64,000 nucleotides of DNA from Galerina marginata (GCA_023014335.1 JAECYW010000016.1:248001-312000); one strand, 5' to 3'. Positions 47,015 to 60,508 are shown, counted from the first letter of the stretch. Numbers and translations are program-made. The notes: generated from the letters alone by a model not told the origin.

Positions 47015-50000
47015 ATGACCATGTCAGCGATTGGTTCCGACGACATCAGAGTCGCATGGAACCGTCCTTCTGAGTTGCCCGATATCTACGAGACTGTCCG
47101 TCACCCCAAGAACCCTGGCAATGGGAGGTCGTATTTTTACCTTGCGGACGGCTCTCCTGCTGCAATGGAGCACGTTCTCGAGATCGAGGACCGGTTGAAG
47201 GTCTGCACAGGTAGTCGGGAAGACGCCTTGGCGGAAGGTCCGTCCACCCCCCCCCCCCCTTTTTTTTTATTTCTATAACGTACCTACTCGGGCGCCTTAG
47301 GTTTTTTTATGCTTAGCGAGGGTGATATGATGTTTGTACGTCTTTATACGTCTCCTTCTTCTGGGGAATTAGACGTTCCTGTTCTATGGGTTAAGGGCGG
47401 GTGAGTTCTTTCCTTCAACGTCCGCGTTATCCGCTAAACTGGAGATTCATTACAGGAATATTTTTAGCGACAGCCTCAAGGAACGCGCCAGGAATGTCGT
47501 CCGCAACGAATGTCTCGGTCCTCGCGAGTCCAGGTCAAGCGGTTTCCCCACCATGTTAGAGGGCATCCTCTCTGGTGGCACCGCTTTTGAACGAACAGAT
47601 CCTACAAGTGTTCGCAACGGCAGATGCTACAGTTATGGGTTGTCTCACGAGGGTCCGAACTCTGTCACTGCACCATGCGCAGACGGGAAGGTGAAGGATA
47701 AGTCGTCTGCTACTCTCAGTATGAGGCAGAACTTGCTCAGTGTAAGCGGTTTTGTTTCACTTATTCCTTCTTCTGGTTTATAATTTGTTTTTCTTTTCTT
47801 TCTTCTCTTTCTGTAGGTTACTTCCGAGATGGCCATGACAAATCTCGCGGCCGGCCCTCCTGAAGTTCTTGATAACATAACTACAAACTATCTGCTTCTC
47901 AATATCCCGGCACTTGGTGTTTCGTGGAACGTGGCTTATGGCTCTGCGCAGATCAATTTCGCGAAGGCGCAAAAGGGATCCTGCAGTGAGTATTTGGATA
48001 ATTTTTTGTACGATTTGATTCATTACTTACGTGGATACTTCGGTTAGCCGATACTCTCGGGGCCTCGATGGGCGACGCTGGAGAAGAACATAAGGATAAA
48101 AAAGACCATCTGGCTTACATGACCAACATGACGATGGTCTCTGATTTACCTACAAGCTTTGACCCCGGACGTTTCTTCATACTATATCCTGGTATATTTG
48201 TGGAAAATACAGAATTTTCTTCCACCTGTTTCAGTGGACTTCGCCGTCATGGAAGCTCGCCTCCTATTGCGCCTCCTGATTTCGACGATAATGAAATGAA
48301 TTGGCCTACTCGAGTGGCTTTGATTTCTTATCCGCCCTCGGGTATGACTCATCGTAAGCAGAAGTGGCCTCTAGCCGCTCTTGCTCAAGGGGATGCATTG
48401 TCTGTACCACCGGAGGCAGTCGCTACAGAGTAAGTCGTTTAGATATCAACATATATGTTTCGAGGGTTTAATTCCAATTTTTGTTCTATTTTCAGCGTTT
48501 TGCCAGGAGAATGGTCGTGCGTTCATTCGACTTTTGCGAAAGATGGATTGGTTGTCATGACCCGGAAGGCCTTAATGACATTCATCTGTCGTGCACTTTT
48601 GTGCATGGTCGTATTTGTACTCCGTAGCCTTGACGCTTCAATGGGTGCTAAGGTGGATAGCGACGCCTTTCTGAATTCGTTTTCGTATACCTCCGATGAT
48701 GGTGTTCGTAGACGATTGGGTCCTTGGGCATTGGGCCCAGGTTGGCGACAAATTGACGCACCTGATCATATTGAGGAGTCCGATCTCGTTGATAATACAG
48801 ATCTATCTTCTCAGCGCCTTCTCCTTGCCCAGCGCTATGCCTCTTGGGCATCATTTTGCAAACACTACGGCTCTCACATTCCGTATGCGGTTTGTCACCT
48901 TAACCTCGACATGTACGAAGAAGACACTATTGTCGTTAGTGAAAAAACGAAAAAACCCAGGGAGGGGACGAAGAAGAAAGGTGGGTTTTCTACATGGGTT
49001 CTCTTTTTCGTTGCTTGATTTCTCTTCGTTTAAATTATTCACAGTGGATAAGCCACGCAAGCGTTCTGGCAAGAAGAACAAAAAAGTCTCAGAGAGGGCT
49101 GGCGGGTCGGGGAAGGGAGGCGGGTTTGCTAACGCTGCGCCGACAACATCAGCACCAGCTGCACCCGCGCCATCAACTTCTGCTAATCCTATCTCGACAG
49201 CGGCAATCGAATACTCACCTGCCAGTAACTTGACATCTGCATTCAATGCGTTTCAGCCTGATGCTGCTGATCAACCACAAGATGCACTACACGCTGCAAG
49301 CGCTGTATCAGCCTCGTCAGTGACAGTTCCCTCTCTGCCGACCGTTGATCCAGGCGATCCGTCGTCTTTGCCTCGTCCATTCGTATCGACTTCCGTCTAT
49401 CCTCCCCCGATCGTCGCTTCGGGCACTAGCCAAACTCCTTTGTCTCTTCCAACCATGGCAAGTGCAACACGCACGGAAGCACGTTTGCCTACTGCTCAAC
49501 CCGCTGGCACAAGTTCAGTGTTGGCTTCATCGTCATCTGGTCCGGTTTCGTTTCCATATGTTGTTGGGCCAAGCACTATAATGTCTTCGTCCGGTCCATC
49601 TGTACCATCTTCTGCTTCTTCGCTGCCGACTGTCGGGTCTGTTGATAACGGGTCTTCAGCATCGATACCCGGTGAGCCACAGCCTCCTCCGGAGAACGAT
49701 ACATTAGGGGCGTCTAGTAAGTTGCCTTATGAATATTTATTTGTCATTACGCTTAATACGTCCAATAGACCTTCAGCCGCCTGCTAAGAAACAGAAGACC
49801 TTTCATGCGAATGCAAGCTCTGAGATTAACCGCGAAGGTATGTTTCTCCATAATTAGTCAGTTGTTCAATATAATTGATCTGTCGTTACTGTGCCAGGCT
49901 TGTCTCGCGTATCTTGGACTGGCGATGATTACGCCAGACTTGTTTCTGGTTTCAAACCAAGTGACGGCGCCAGTTGCAGTCGCTCTACACGTTCCCAAAC

Positions 50001-51986
50001 CAATTCAGCTCCTCATTTCAATATGTCGAACGGAACTGCTGATCATCCGTGGGTTGTAGACGAAAGCGACGATGAACCGTTTGAGTCCGGTAAGGAGGAT
50101 TCTAACGTCGTGGTGCACAAAGTTCATGCTGGTGGGTATAATGGTAATTAATCACCAGTAATTAGTAACGACCTTCTTTGAAATTAGACCTGCCTTTTTA
50201 TCTGAAAACGGTAACACATGATGCTGTAGCCTCTGAGCTTTTGGAGGTCCAAAAGAGTGTTATAGAGCTATCTGCATGTACAGATGGCTTCGAAATGAAC
50301 ACTTGCACTGCAGCCATGTCTGAATTCCACCAAGCAATCGTTAATCACCCCCTGGATGCCAATTCAATTGCTACTTTCAAGTCAGGCTGGTTGGGCTTGC
50401 AGGCCTATCAAGCAAATGAGAGATTAAATGCCCTTCTTATCCGGAGGCAGAGGTCTATCCTTATGTTCTCATTCTACACTTATTGGGTTTGGCTACACCT
50501 CTTTATTCCCAATGAGGTTCGTGGATTGCTTGAACACCCCGATATAAAACGGGTGCCGTGGCTCGGCCAGCTGATACAGAGAATTAACGCAAGTCTTGAG
50601 CAGCGCAATGCACAAGCGACGTTTATTGCCCACGATTATATGATCAATATTCCCGATGCTCGTTGCACTCTCAATCTTGACACCTATATAAGAGACCGAG
50701 AACATCGGTACTCTAAAATCGTGGACTCTGTTACGGCAGTGCTTTCCAGTTGGATAGGATTCCAAGATGACAAGGATATGCTATGGCGGGCATACTTCAT
50801 ACACTTGTTGCTCAGAGACTTTGGGCACGACATGCTTATGTTGGATGTTACTTGGAAAATCTATCAGAGTGTTGGCAAAAGTTCGTTTAGAGGAAATGGA
50901 CCTGTCGTCTTCAACTCCTGCAGGCCTGACTTTCCTAATCACCCATTATACGACAACAGCTCGCCGGTTAGGCAGAAGCTCAGTCGTTTGTCGTCCTTAA
51001 TGGATGATTACTTCTCCGGGAAAACAACTTATCGAATACTTTCTCCCGGTGCAAGTTCATTACCGATAGATGCTGCAAACGACCGATTACGTGAAGTCAT
51101 AAATTCTCAGGTTGATTGTTTCAAGCAGTTTGTTGTAGACTCCTTCGAGGTGGTCGTTAATAACGCCTCGATCGCAAACATTGCTCTTTCCGATGCTCTA
51201 CGAGACAATCCGGATTATTACTCTCCTTTCCGCGAATACCAGCCTACAAGGATTCACATGCGTCAGGATCCAGGTCCATTTTCGCTGAATATTGTTGATA
51301 CCATTTCTGGTGTCTTTAGTGCCCTAATCGGCCGAAGCATCTCTTTTGGTACTGAATTTTCCAGGACGGGAAGGACGGTCTTTTCTTCTCCACATGATTA
51401 TCAGGCTGCTTGCGAGGAGGTTGGGAATGTTAATGCGCGTTATTTTTGTAACCCAGCTGCATATGGTCGATTTAATTGCAAGAAATCAGACCGGGAAAAG
51501 GTCCAGAATCTTGTAACTATTTATTGGGAAAAGTTACAGCAATACCGATGGCCTGGAATTGATCGTGATGAGCCTCTTTCGTTTATGGAGTGTTATACAT
51601 ATTTTAGGCCCCCTGGAGATCTGTCGCGTTTTCCAGAACTTGGACCATTAGCCGGTTACCTTCTGTCTGCCGATTATGTGTATACTGGAAAGGTGTTAAC
51701 GCCTACAGAGGCAGAGATCGTTGATGTCATTCGACTTATCAATAAAGGTCCAGTAGCCGCATTTGAGAAACTTGCACTTATTCCATCACGCAAAGTCACG
51801 CAAGGTGGATCAGTATCTAAAACGGAAATTTCGAACTGCGCAAAAGCATTTCAAAGGAGTAGCTCTTTTGTCCGGTCGTGCCTTGGAGTGGAGAGGTGCA
51901 ATATGATCGCCTTGGACAATATAAATATAGAAAATATTTTATGCAAGTTTGTTCGAGCATTAAATAGTAAACTGATCTGTAGTTAA
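47015..51986 (+). CDS. Unknown ten-exon giant cargo protein, 1472 aa
   Basis: Exons 47015-47237, 47301-47400, 47456-47741, 47817-47985, 48048-48429, 48496-48980, 49045-49716, 49769-49837, 49898-50131 and 50188-51986. All phases agree and the sum (4419 nt) is divisible by three, so the gene is intact. N-terminal third: folded, with RCYSYG and WPTRVALISYPPSG blocks. Middle: a basic patch (KPRKRSGKKNKK), then about 220 residues of Ala/Ser/Pro-rich sequence, and a second basic motif (PPAKKQKTFH). C-terminal 600 residues: an alpha-helical domain (MLWRAYFIHLLLRDFGHDM; YWEKLQQYRWPGIDRDEPLSFMECYTYFRPPG). No catalytic signature recognised. The layout suggests a nuclear protein. The next gene begins only about 200 bp downstream, where composition turns abruptly A+T-rich. 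Confidence 0.75.
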
Positions 51987-52193
51987 ATATTGTAATGTAA
52001 TGCGTCCTTAGTCTTTGTAACTATAAATTATTGCTTTGCTTTCCATATCCTTATTCAGAATATTCTCAATCACGTAATGATTTTAGTCACGTGTATTAAG
52101 TTCAATTTACGATTATGGAAATATCCCGTAATCATCTTCTTTCCTTTGACCATTTATATGCCCCACACTTTGCTTGCTCGACATCATGCATCC

Positions 52194-55100
52194 ATGCACA
52201 CTTATCCAATATATGATCTGGAGTTTGATGCTGCTGTCATGGTCTGTAATGTACACGGAAGTGAGTTGCAGGTTTAATGCCAACATATATTTGAATCTGA
52301 CTTTGGATTAGTGGGTCGACGGAACAAATTGCGTCAAGGCTTATACTACCCTTGATACAAAATGCAACTCTGACCCACAGGTTTACTCTTATCTCGATGC
52401 GGACTACAGTTGTAGTCTGTATATTCCCTTCGATGACAACTACAGCCATAGTCTGCGTGATCCTTTCGATGATGCAGATTATAGTGGTAGCTTGCATGTT
52501 CCTTTCGATACAGACCATGCTTATGGTTTGTATATTTCAATATCACTGCATGATGCAGTTTACAATATACCGCATAAAGTGTCGAAAAATCAAACATCTA
52601 TAGTAGATTTTTTTAATGATGGTGGCGAGTCATTGTCAAGGCCAAAATATAGTTGCATTACAAGAAAAATAATCGCATATAATCCTATGATTCTACAAAT
52701 AAAGTTTATAACTAACCGGTCATTTTTATTTCACTGTAATATTGATTCTGATCCAATGTCTGATCCAATTCTTGTTTTAGTCTACCACTTTAAAAATTTG
52801 GCAAGATTGTTATCTGCATGGTTCCATAATATCGCGCATATATCAATATATAGTCCTATTGACTTCCGTCTCCAAGACCAAATGTATGAACGAATAGGCT
52901 GCATTATTTATCATATAAAAATGTTTATGTCGAGGTATATTATGCATTCTAATGATTTTGCTGGTATTATAACCAATGTACGATTTAAGTCTACTCCATC
53001 TACTGATTTATCAATAAATTCATTTATTTCATATCTATTTGAAGGCTACAAATCAAACCTGTGTATAATAAAACACAGTTTATATAATGGAACAATTTTT
53101 GATCATGTTAAAGCAGCTGAGGCATATGCACTGTTTTCGGCATCTGATTATGAAGCCAATATACCAGAAATAATAAACGATGATGTATTGTCTGGTGGTG
53201 GATCAAAACATATAAACACATTGACTGAAGAACAATTAACAGACTGGGTTTTTGCACCTCAAGATTATATATTTAAGACGGGAATACAATATACGTTTGT
53301 CTGTTATACAGACAATCGCAATCTTAAAAATATTATGCTAGAAAATAAAAATTACATTGCAACCCAACTTCCACTTGATACACTTTCTACTGTGATAAAT
53401 AGAGCTACACTTACTGTTATTATGAAACTTCATGGGATAACAATAAATAAAAGACAGACTAAAGAAGAAAACACAATTAAACTAAAGCAACACTATTGTG
53501 CTGAATGCCCATCTCATTTTGCTATATTTCAGCCCATTGAATCGAATGCTGACCGCAATAAAGTGAAATGTAAGAAATGGAGAGAAAAAGCTGGATCATC
53601 CTGCCAGAAGCGACATGCAAATAAAAAAAGTATAGATTACAATTGGAAAAAAGGATCTAAAACAACCAAAACAACCAAAAGCAAGTATAACAGTAATAAT
53701 TTGGTCAGAAATAAATTTTCACAGGAAATAAAAAATTCTAATGTATTATTTCCACCTTCTCCCCCATCACCTGAACTTGTAAAAACGATAATATCTAATT
53801 ATTGTAAAGATATTGAACCTTCGCAATTTGAAGAAGCTGGATGTGCGGTATGTGGGAGACTTCATAAATTGTGTGAGTTGACTTTAATGGAAGATACCAA
53901 TTTAGATTTTAATATACTAATATCTGAAAATATAACGAGAAAAGAAAGAAAAAATCAAAATACTCCAATAGAAGAATTAGATGGCTTTATTATTGATAAA
54001 AATTGTTCCCATATATGTGAGGCATGCAAAGTATCTCTGAAAAAAAAAAAGATTCCTGCATTTTCACTAGCAAATGGAATGTGGATTGGGGAAGTTCCTA
54101 TTGAGTTACAAGATCTTACATTTGCAGAACAAATGATGATAGCACGTATAAGGCATAATCGATGTCTTGTGCGAGTCTCTTCAGGAAGAGCTAAAATGAT
54201 TGCAAATTGCATTATGTTCTCTAATCCTACTGTAAAAGTATATAATCAGTTGCCACCAAGTAAAGAAGAACTGAGTGAAGTACTTGCATTTGTTTTTATT
54301 GGCAGTGCTAAGCCTACAGATGATGATTATAAACGAACACCCATGCTTGTTAGACGTAATAAAGTAGCAATTGCACTTGAATGGTTAAAACTTAATCATG
54401 TTGACTATGCCGATTTAATGATTTCTAAAGAGAACTTGGAAAATTATCCATTAGAAGGAGTACCTGTTATAGTTGACTATAGACATTCAGATAGTGACAC
54501 AAACAAAATTGCAAGTGCAATGAGTAAATTTGACAATGAATTAGAAGATGGCACAGAAGAAGGTGAATGTCCATTTACAGTCCATGGTCTTACTGGAGAT
54601 GAATATGAAAACATGACTATGAAACAATTAAAAATTCGAGCACTTAGACATCTAGAAAATGGAGGAAAATCACTTGCTATTGGACATGACGAAACTCCAC
54701 AGTCAATGTATGACAATCCTCAGATTTATCCCCAAATGTTTCCATGGCTGTTTCCTTACGGTAAAGGTGGTCTTGGCCAAAAGAGACACTTTCGTAAAGT
54801 TTCAGAAGCAGAACATAAAAAAATGCTGTTAATGTATCATGATAAACGATTTCAAAAGGATCTTTATTTTCCCATAATTGCATTTAATCATGAGCAGATC
54901 AAAAACAGTGTGACTGGAAGTTTTTTGTTAGCCAAGCGACAGAAATTTGATGCAATATCTAGACGATTGTTAAGTATAGATTCTCAATTATTAAAATCTA
55001 TGTCAACAAGAATGGCAGCAGGTGAACGTGTGATTCCTGAAACTGAAGCTGAGAAACTATGTTTTAGTATATTAGATGAACTTGATCATGTTGGAGGACA

Positions 55101-58100
55101 TGTCAAAGGTTCATTGACAAGTAAAAAATATATGCGAAATGAAATATGGTCATTAGTAGGTTTCAAAGGGGCACCATCATGGTTTATAACCTTTTCACCA
55201 GCTGATAATCGTCATCCTATTTGTCTTTATTATGCTGACAAGGATATTGAATTTAAACCAGATCTAAGATCAGCAGCTGAACGGGATTTATTAGTTCTTT
55301 CAAATCCAGTTGCAGCTGCCAAGTTTTTTGACTTTATGGTCAAATTAATAATTAAACATGTCCTTGGTGTTGGAGAATCACATCCAGGAATTTATGGAGA
55401 TACTGCTGCATATTACGGAACGGTAGAACAACAAGGAAGATTGACTTTGCACTTACATATGATGCTTTGGATATCAGGAGCCTTTTCTCCACAGGAAATT
55501 AGAGATAAAATTATGAATGGAGATTCAGAGTTTCAAAAGCAGCTTGTTGCATATTTAGAAGGTGTGCATATGGGTGAATTTTTAACTGGTTCTATGGAAA
55601 AAGTAAAAGAAAAAATCCCACTTGGTAATTATAATATGGCTGGTATACATAAAATAAATAAGCCAACTGAAATCTGTGAAAAAGAAGATCAAATATTGTA
55701 TTGTGATCCTACGCAAACATTACCAGAATCACCACCTTTACAGGAGTGTAACAAAAACTGCAGTGTAGATTCCGAAAAAGATAAATGCAAAGATTGTATC
55801 AAGACAAGAAAATGGTGGGAATCTTATAAACTTACCGTAGATGATTTGCTGCTTCGGTCAAATATTCATAAATGTCGTGCTTCTTCCAATACAAAAATAA
55901 AAAATAAAAAATTCAAGCAAAATATCAATCTTGAAAATGAAACACAGCAAGATCATGAGGTAGAAAGCCCTATAGGAAAAGCTTTGAGAAATGGAGCTAA
56001 AGGCTGTCTTAATCGTGACGGTGTGTGTATGGCTCGTTTTCCTAGAGAAGTAAGAGCACATACAGAAATCAATGAAGATGATGGTCACATTTTCATGAAA
56101 AAATTAGAACCAATGATGAACACTTTCACCCCTTGTTTAACTTATTTGTTACGGTGTAATAGTGATGTTACAAGTCTATTATCTGGAACATCTATAAAAG
56201 CTATTATTTCATATGTAACAGATTATGTGACTAAGCCTACTTTGAAAACACATCAGATTTTTTCTTCCGCATATGATATATATTCAAAAAACTCTGAGTT
56301 GCTCGGAGGTGATATTAAGGCTGGTGAAGCTGCAAGAAAGCTTATTCTTAAAATAGTTAATGCTTTAACATCTAAAATGGAAATTGGAAGTCCTATGGCA
56401 TGTTTATATCTTCTTGGAAATCCAGATCATTATACCAGCCATGAATTTGTACCTTTCTGGTGGAAAAGTTATGTATCTGATGTCTATCGTGCTTGGACAG
56501 ACAATGATAAAAATAGTCAAAATCTTATATTAGATGATAATATAAAAAATGAAAAAAATGAAAATACCAGTAATAATCGTAATATAAATGAAGGTGAATA
56601 TAGAATGCTAGATGATGATAATGTTGTAATAGGTTTAGAGAATGGGAGTTATGTAGGAAAATCACTTGTGGACGACTACAAATACAGACCTTCATGTTAT
56701 TCTTCAATGAGTTTATTTCAGTGGATTCAAACTTATAAGAAAAAAAGACGAACAAAAAAGCAAATTGAATTGTTTGCCTTATCTTTAGAAAATAACAGGC
56801 CATCTTCAAAAGAAGATTCTGAAACTGAATGGGAAGATATAGATTTGCTAACATCAAAAATTTATCAACCTTTTTTGCCAAATCATCCTTTATATTTAAC
56901 ACATGAAGTGTCTTGTAATATGGACAACATATCTCATATGGTACCAAATTTTATAGGTGGCTCTTTGCCTCGGCCTGATCATGGTGATAGAGAATATTAT
57001 TGTATGACAATGTTAACTTTATTTAAACCATGGAGAACTGGAAGGGATCTAAAATCATCTATTCAGACATGGGATGATGCTTTTGTTGAATATGACTTTG
57101 AACCAGAAGATTATAAATATATATCAAATTTTAATCTAAAATATGAATGTTTAGATGCTAGAGACGATTTTCATAGTGAACTTAATCGTAAAACTAAAAA
57201 AGCAGCTATGATGAGTGGATACAGCAGTGAGGATAGCAGTGATTGCTCAGATGAAGAAGATGTCTATGACAATGACTACACAAATACCAATAATAAAAAT
57301 AAACCTTTATATGATAGAATTGGGGAAGATACAATGAAGAGAGTAATGCAACAAGAAGAAGCAAGTAAAATATTAAGAGATTGTGGCTGGACCAGCAATT
57401 GCAATATAGAAAAATCTGATATTGTTGATAGAGTCAGACCAGCCATAAATAAGACAGGACATGGATGGAAAAATATTATCAAAGATTGTCGAGACAATAT
57501 TTTAAAAGCAAGACAGGCAAATTTAACAGCATTTTCAGCTTCAAAAACTACAAATATATTAGAAGAATCTATAAATTGTAATAAGTCAGAAGGGCAAGTT
57601 AAAATTGTGGATGCTGAGTATTTCAGACATGACTTTAAAGCCAAGAAACAACAAACAAATAAAATAATTAATGAGGTTGCAGTTGAATTTAATCTAAATA
57701 AAGAACAAAATCGTGCATTTCGAATTATTGCTAATCATGCTGCATCAATATCTCCAGATCAACTTAAGATGTATTTAGGAGGTATGGGTGGTACAGGAAA
57801 AACACAAGTAATAAAAGCATTAATTAGTATGTTTGAGAAAAAAAAAGAATCTCATAGATTTATTGTACTTGCTCCTACTGGAACTGCTGCTGCTCTTTTA
57901 AATGGCTCAACTTATCATTCTGCACTTGGCATTCGAATAAAAGGTGCTAAAGAGGCTGGTATGAACCAGAGCACTGTTAATACAATAAATGAACTTCGAG
58001 CTAAGTTGGCAGGTGTTGAATATATTTTTGTTGATGAAGTATCCATGATAAGTTGTCATGAATTGTATGCAATAAGTGCTCGATTAGCAGAATTAACAAA

Positions 58101-59220
58101 TATTCATGATAAATCGTTTGGAGGAATAAATATTATATTTGCAGGTGATTTTGCTCAGTTGCCACCTGTTGGAGGTGAATATTTATACAGTCATAATGTA
58201 GCTAAAGAGCAACGTCCAGGGATGACAATCAGGCAGCAAGAATCAATGATTGGCAAAGTTTTATGGCAACAAATCACTACAGTTGTGATATTAAAACAAA
58301 ATATGAGACAAATTAGTCAGACAAAAGAAGATGCAAAGCTCCGTACTGCCTTAGAAAATATGAGATATGCATCATGCACAGGTGAAGATATTGCATTCCT
58401 TCGTACACGGATTGCTGGTCATGCTGAGGGAAGGCCAAAATTGACAGACCCAAAATTCAGAAATGTATCAATAATCACTGCCTGGAATGCACAGAAAGAC
58501 CGTATAAATGACCTTGGAAGTAAAAGATTTGCACAAGATACTGGACAGGAACTTGAACACTTCTATGCAATTGATAATTTAAGCAATGAAGATAAATCAC
58601 AAAATAAATCTAAAAGAGGTAAAAATAAAAATAAAAAATCCAAGACCATAGTAAAACTAACAAGTAGACAGAAGGAAGTCTTATGGGACTCAGAACCATG
58701 CACAAGTGGTCATATAGCAGGAAAATTATCATTATGTTTGGGTCTTCCAATTATGATTAGAAATAATGATGCAACTGAACTATGTATAACGAAAGGTCAA
58801 GAAGGTTATGTATGTGGTTGGAACAGTAATATAAGTCCAGATGGCAAACAATGTCTAGAAACATTGTTTGTTAAGTTAATTAAACCTCCAAAAATTATTA
58901 GCATTCCAGGTCTTCCAGAAAATGTTGTACCTATTCCCAAGAGTATGCATCCTGTATCTTGTAAAATGCCAGATGACTCTATAATTCCTATTCAGCGAAC
59001 CCAAGTTGTAGTCCTGCCCAATTTTGCAATGACAGATTATGCAAGTCAAGGGAAAACAAGAGAATTTAATGTAGTTGACCTTGGTCATTGTAAATCACAT
59101 CAATCCTACTATACTTGTCTTTCAAGAAGTGCTAGTGCTGAAGGTACCGTTTTAATTCAGGGTTTTGATTCTAATAAAATAACCCGTGGTATTCATGGAT
59201 TTCTTCGGCAGGAGTTTTGA
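52194..59220 (+). CDS. Helitron/Helentron Rep-PIF1 helicase (ends at an in-frame TGA)
   Basis: Rolling-circle transposase. A short exon (from ATG 52194; in-frame ATGs also at 52158 and 52077) ends at 52271. A 40-bp intron (52272-52311) leads to one exon open to the TGA at 59218-59220, about 2300 residues. Order: N-terminal repeats, two Cys pairs (53842-54045), Helitron-like N block (MFPWLFPYG, about 54740), HUH site HLH (55450-55458), and two Tyr of YVTDYVTK (codons 56212 and 56224). PIF1/RecD-like helicase motifs follow: Walker A GMGGTGKT (about 57781-57804), Walker B FVDEVS (about 58027), GDFAQLPPV and a C-terminal YTCLSRS. All key residues are present. The gene is strikingly A+T-rich compared with the cargo. 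The frame continues directly after the TGA into a peptidase. Confidence 0.93.
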
Positions 59221-60462
59221 GAACTTGAAATTTTGAACCATATAACAAAACTGAAATATGAAAATAAACTACCAGATTCAGTTCATGGAATATTGAGAAA
59301 TCCTTTGATACGAAAATTCCAACTCTGGAAAGAATTTAACCATGAAGAATTAGATTTACATCCAGCTTTAAAATTATTCACAAGTGATAATAAAATCAAA
59401 GATGAAGAACATAATGCTATGTGGGATGAAAATTTAAATCTTGCTATGTCATTGATACAATTGGAAAATACACAAAAGAAAAAGAAAAAAACTAAATATG
59501 ATACATTTGCAGAACGTCAACACTCTGATATTTTAAATCCTGAATCTGTTAAAAGACCAACAAAGCGCATGAGAGTAGACCAGAGAAATCTGGATGTTTC
59601 AGGTGGTCCACAAGGCTTAATATGGGATAGCATTAATTACAGTTGTTCATATGATGCATTATTTACAATTATTTATAATGTATGGAAAGAAAATCCAGCA
59701 GGATGGACATCTGAACTTTCAGATTGTAGTATTTACATGGATCAACTATGCCAAATGTACTACCATATTTTAAATAAACAGATAGATTTTGAAGTAGGAA
59801 GAAATGCCATCAGAAATGCACTATATAAAGATGAACCTGATTCTTTTCCACTAGGAGCAGTGAATACTTATATAAGTTTGCTAATGGCTAAGATGTTCGG
59901 TGAAAAAACATATGGAACCACCAAAATTCAGTGTAGCAATATAATGTGCAACTATGTTCAGCGTGATGTGCATTTATACTTGAGTTCGCTAACTACTCTG
60001 CATAATAATAGTTATCTGCAGGAAGCTACAACCTTTACTTTAGATGAAGCACTTAAATTACGAACAAATTCAATCTCAAGGCGACAATGTAATGTGTGTC
60101 ACAGAAATGGAATTGTATCATATTTAAAATATGTATCAATAATTGATGAACTACCACAGTTTATAGCTATAGGCATTGAAGATCCCACAGTAAAGCCTAA
60201 TTTAGAATTGAAATTTGAAAATAATGAAGGTTATTCAACACTTACATTGTGTGGTCTGATATATGGTGGTGGTGCTCACTTTGTATCAAGAATTGTAGAT
60301 AGGTCTGGAATGATATGGTTTCATGATGGAATTGCAACAGGTTCACAATGTAGGCCAGAAAAAAGAGTTGATCTTCTTTCTGACTTGGATTGGTTGCGGC
60401 ATTATGAAACAAAAAGATTATTATACTGTCTTTATCAAGCAAACAATATGTATAGTGAGTAA
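59221..60462 (+). CDS. USP-like peptidase domain, in-frame extension of the Rep-helicase
   Basis: The frame of the Rep-helicase continues without a break after TGA 59218-59220 for 413 codons, with no nearby ATG. The first residues (ELEILNHITKLKYE...GILRNPLI) match what follows RQEFR in complete fungal Helitron proteins I recall, so the TGA probably replaced an Arg codon (CGA). The domain resembles a ubiquitin-specific protease: Cys box NYSCSYDALF (Cys codon 59644-59646), two C-x2-C pairs (a zinc finger) and His box GGGAHFVS (His codon 60277-60279) followed by WFHDGI. It could act in cis on the transposase or on ubiquitinated host proteins. If the TGA is not read through, this part is untranslated and the element may be non-functional. 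Confidence 0.75.
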   Translation, partial: ELEILNHITKLKYENKLPDSVHGILRNPLIRKFQLWKEFNHEELDLHPALKLFTSDNKIKDEEHNAMWDENLNLAMSLIQLENTQKKKKKTKYDTFAERQHSDILNPESVKRPTKRMRVDQRNLDVSGGPQGLIWDSINYSCSYDALFTIIYNVWKENPAGWTSELSDCSIYMDQLCQMYYHILNKQIDFEVGRNAIRNALYKDEPDSFPLGAVNTYISLLMAKMFGEKTYGTTKIQCSNIMCNYVQRDVHLYLSSLTTLHNNSYLQEATTFTLDEALKLRTNSISRRQCNVCHRNGIVSYLKYVSIIDELPQFIAIGIEDPTVKPNLELKFENNEGYSTLTLCGLIYGGGAHFVSRIVDRSGMIWFHDGIATGSQCRPEKRVDLLSDLDWLRHYETKRLLYCLYQANNMYSE

Positions 60463-60508
60463 TAATGATTATTCCAGTATTTCAAAAAAGAACAAAAACA
60501 AAAAAAAA
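60463..60508 (+). other. A-rich 3' tail of the element
   Basis: After the peptidase stop the sequence becomes almost pure A, ending in a run of 12 A that forms part of the inverted motif. A possible polyadenylation region. Confidence 0.5.
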
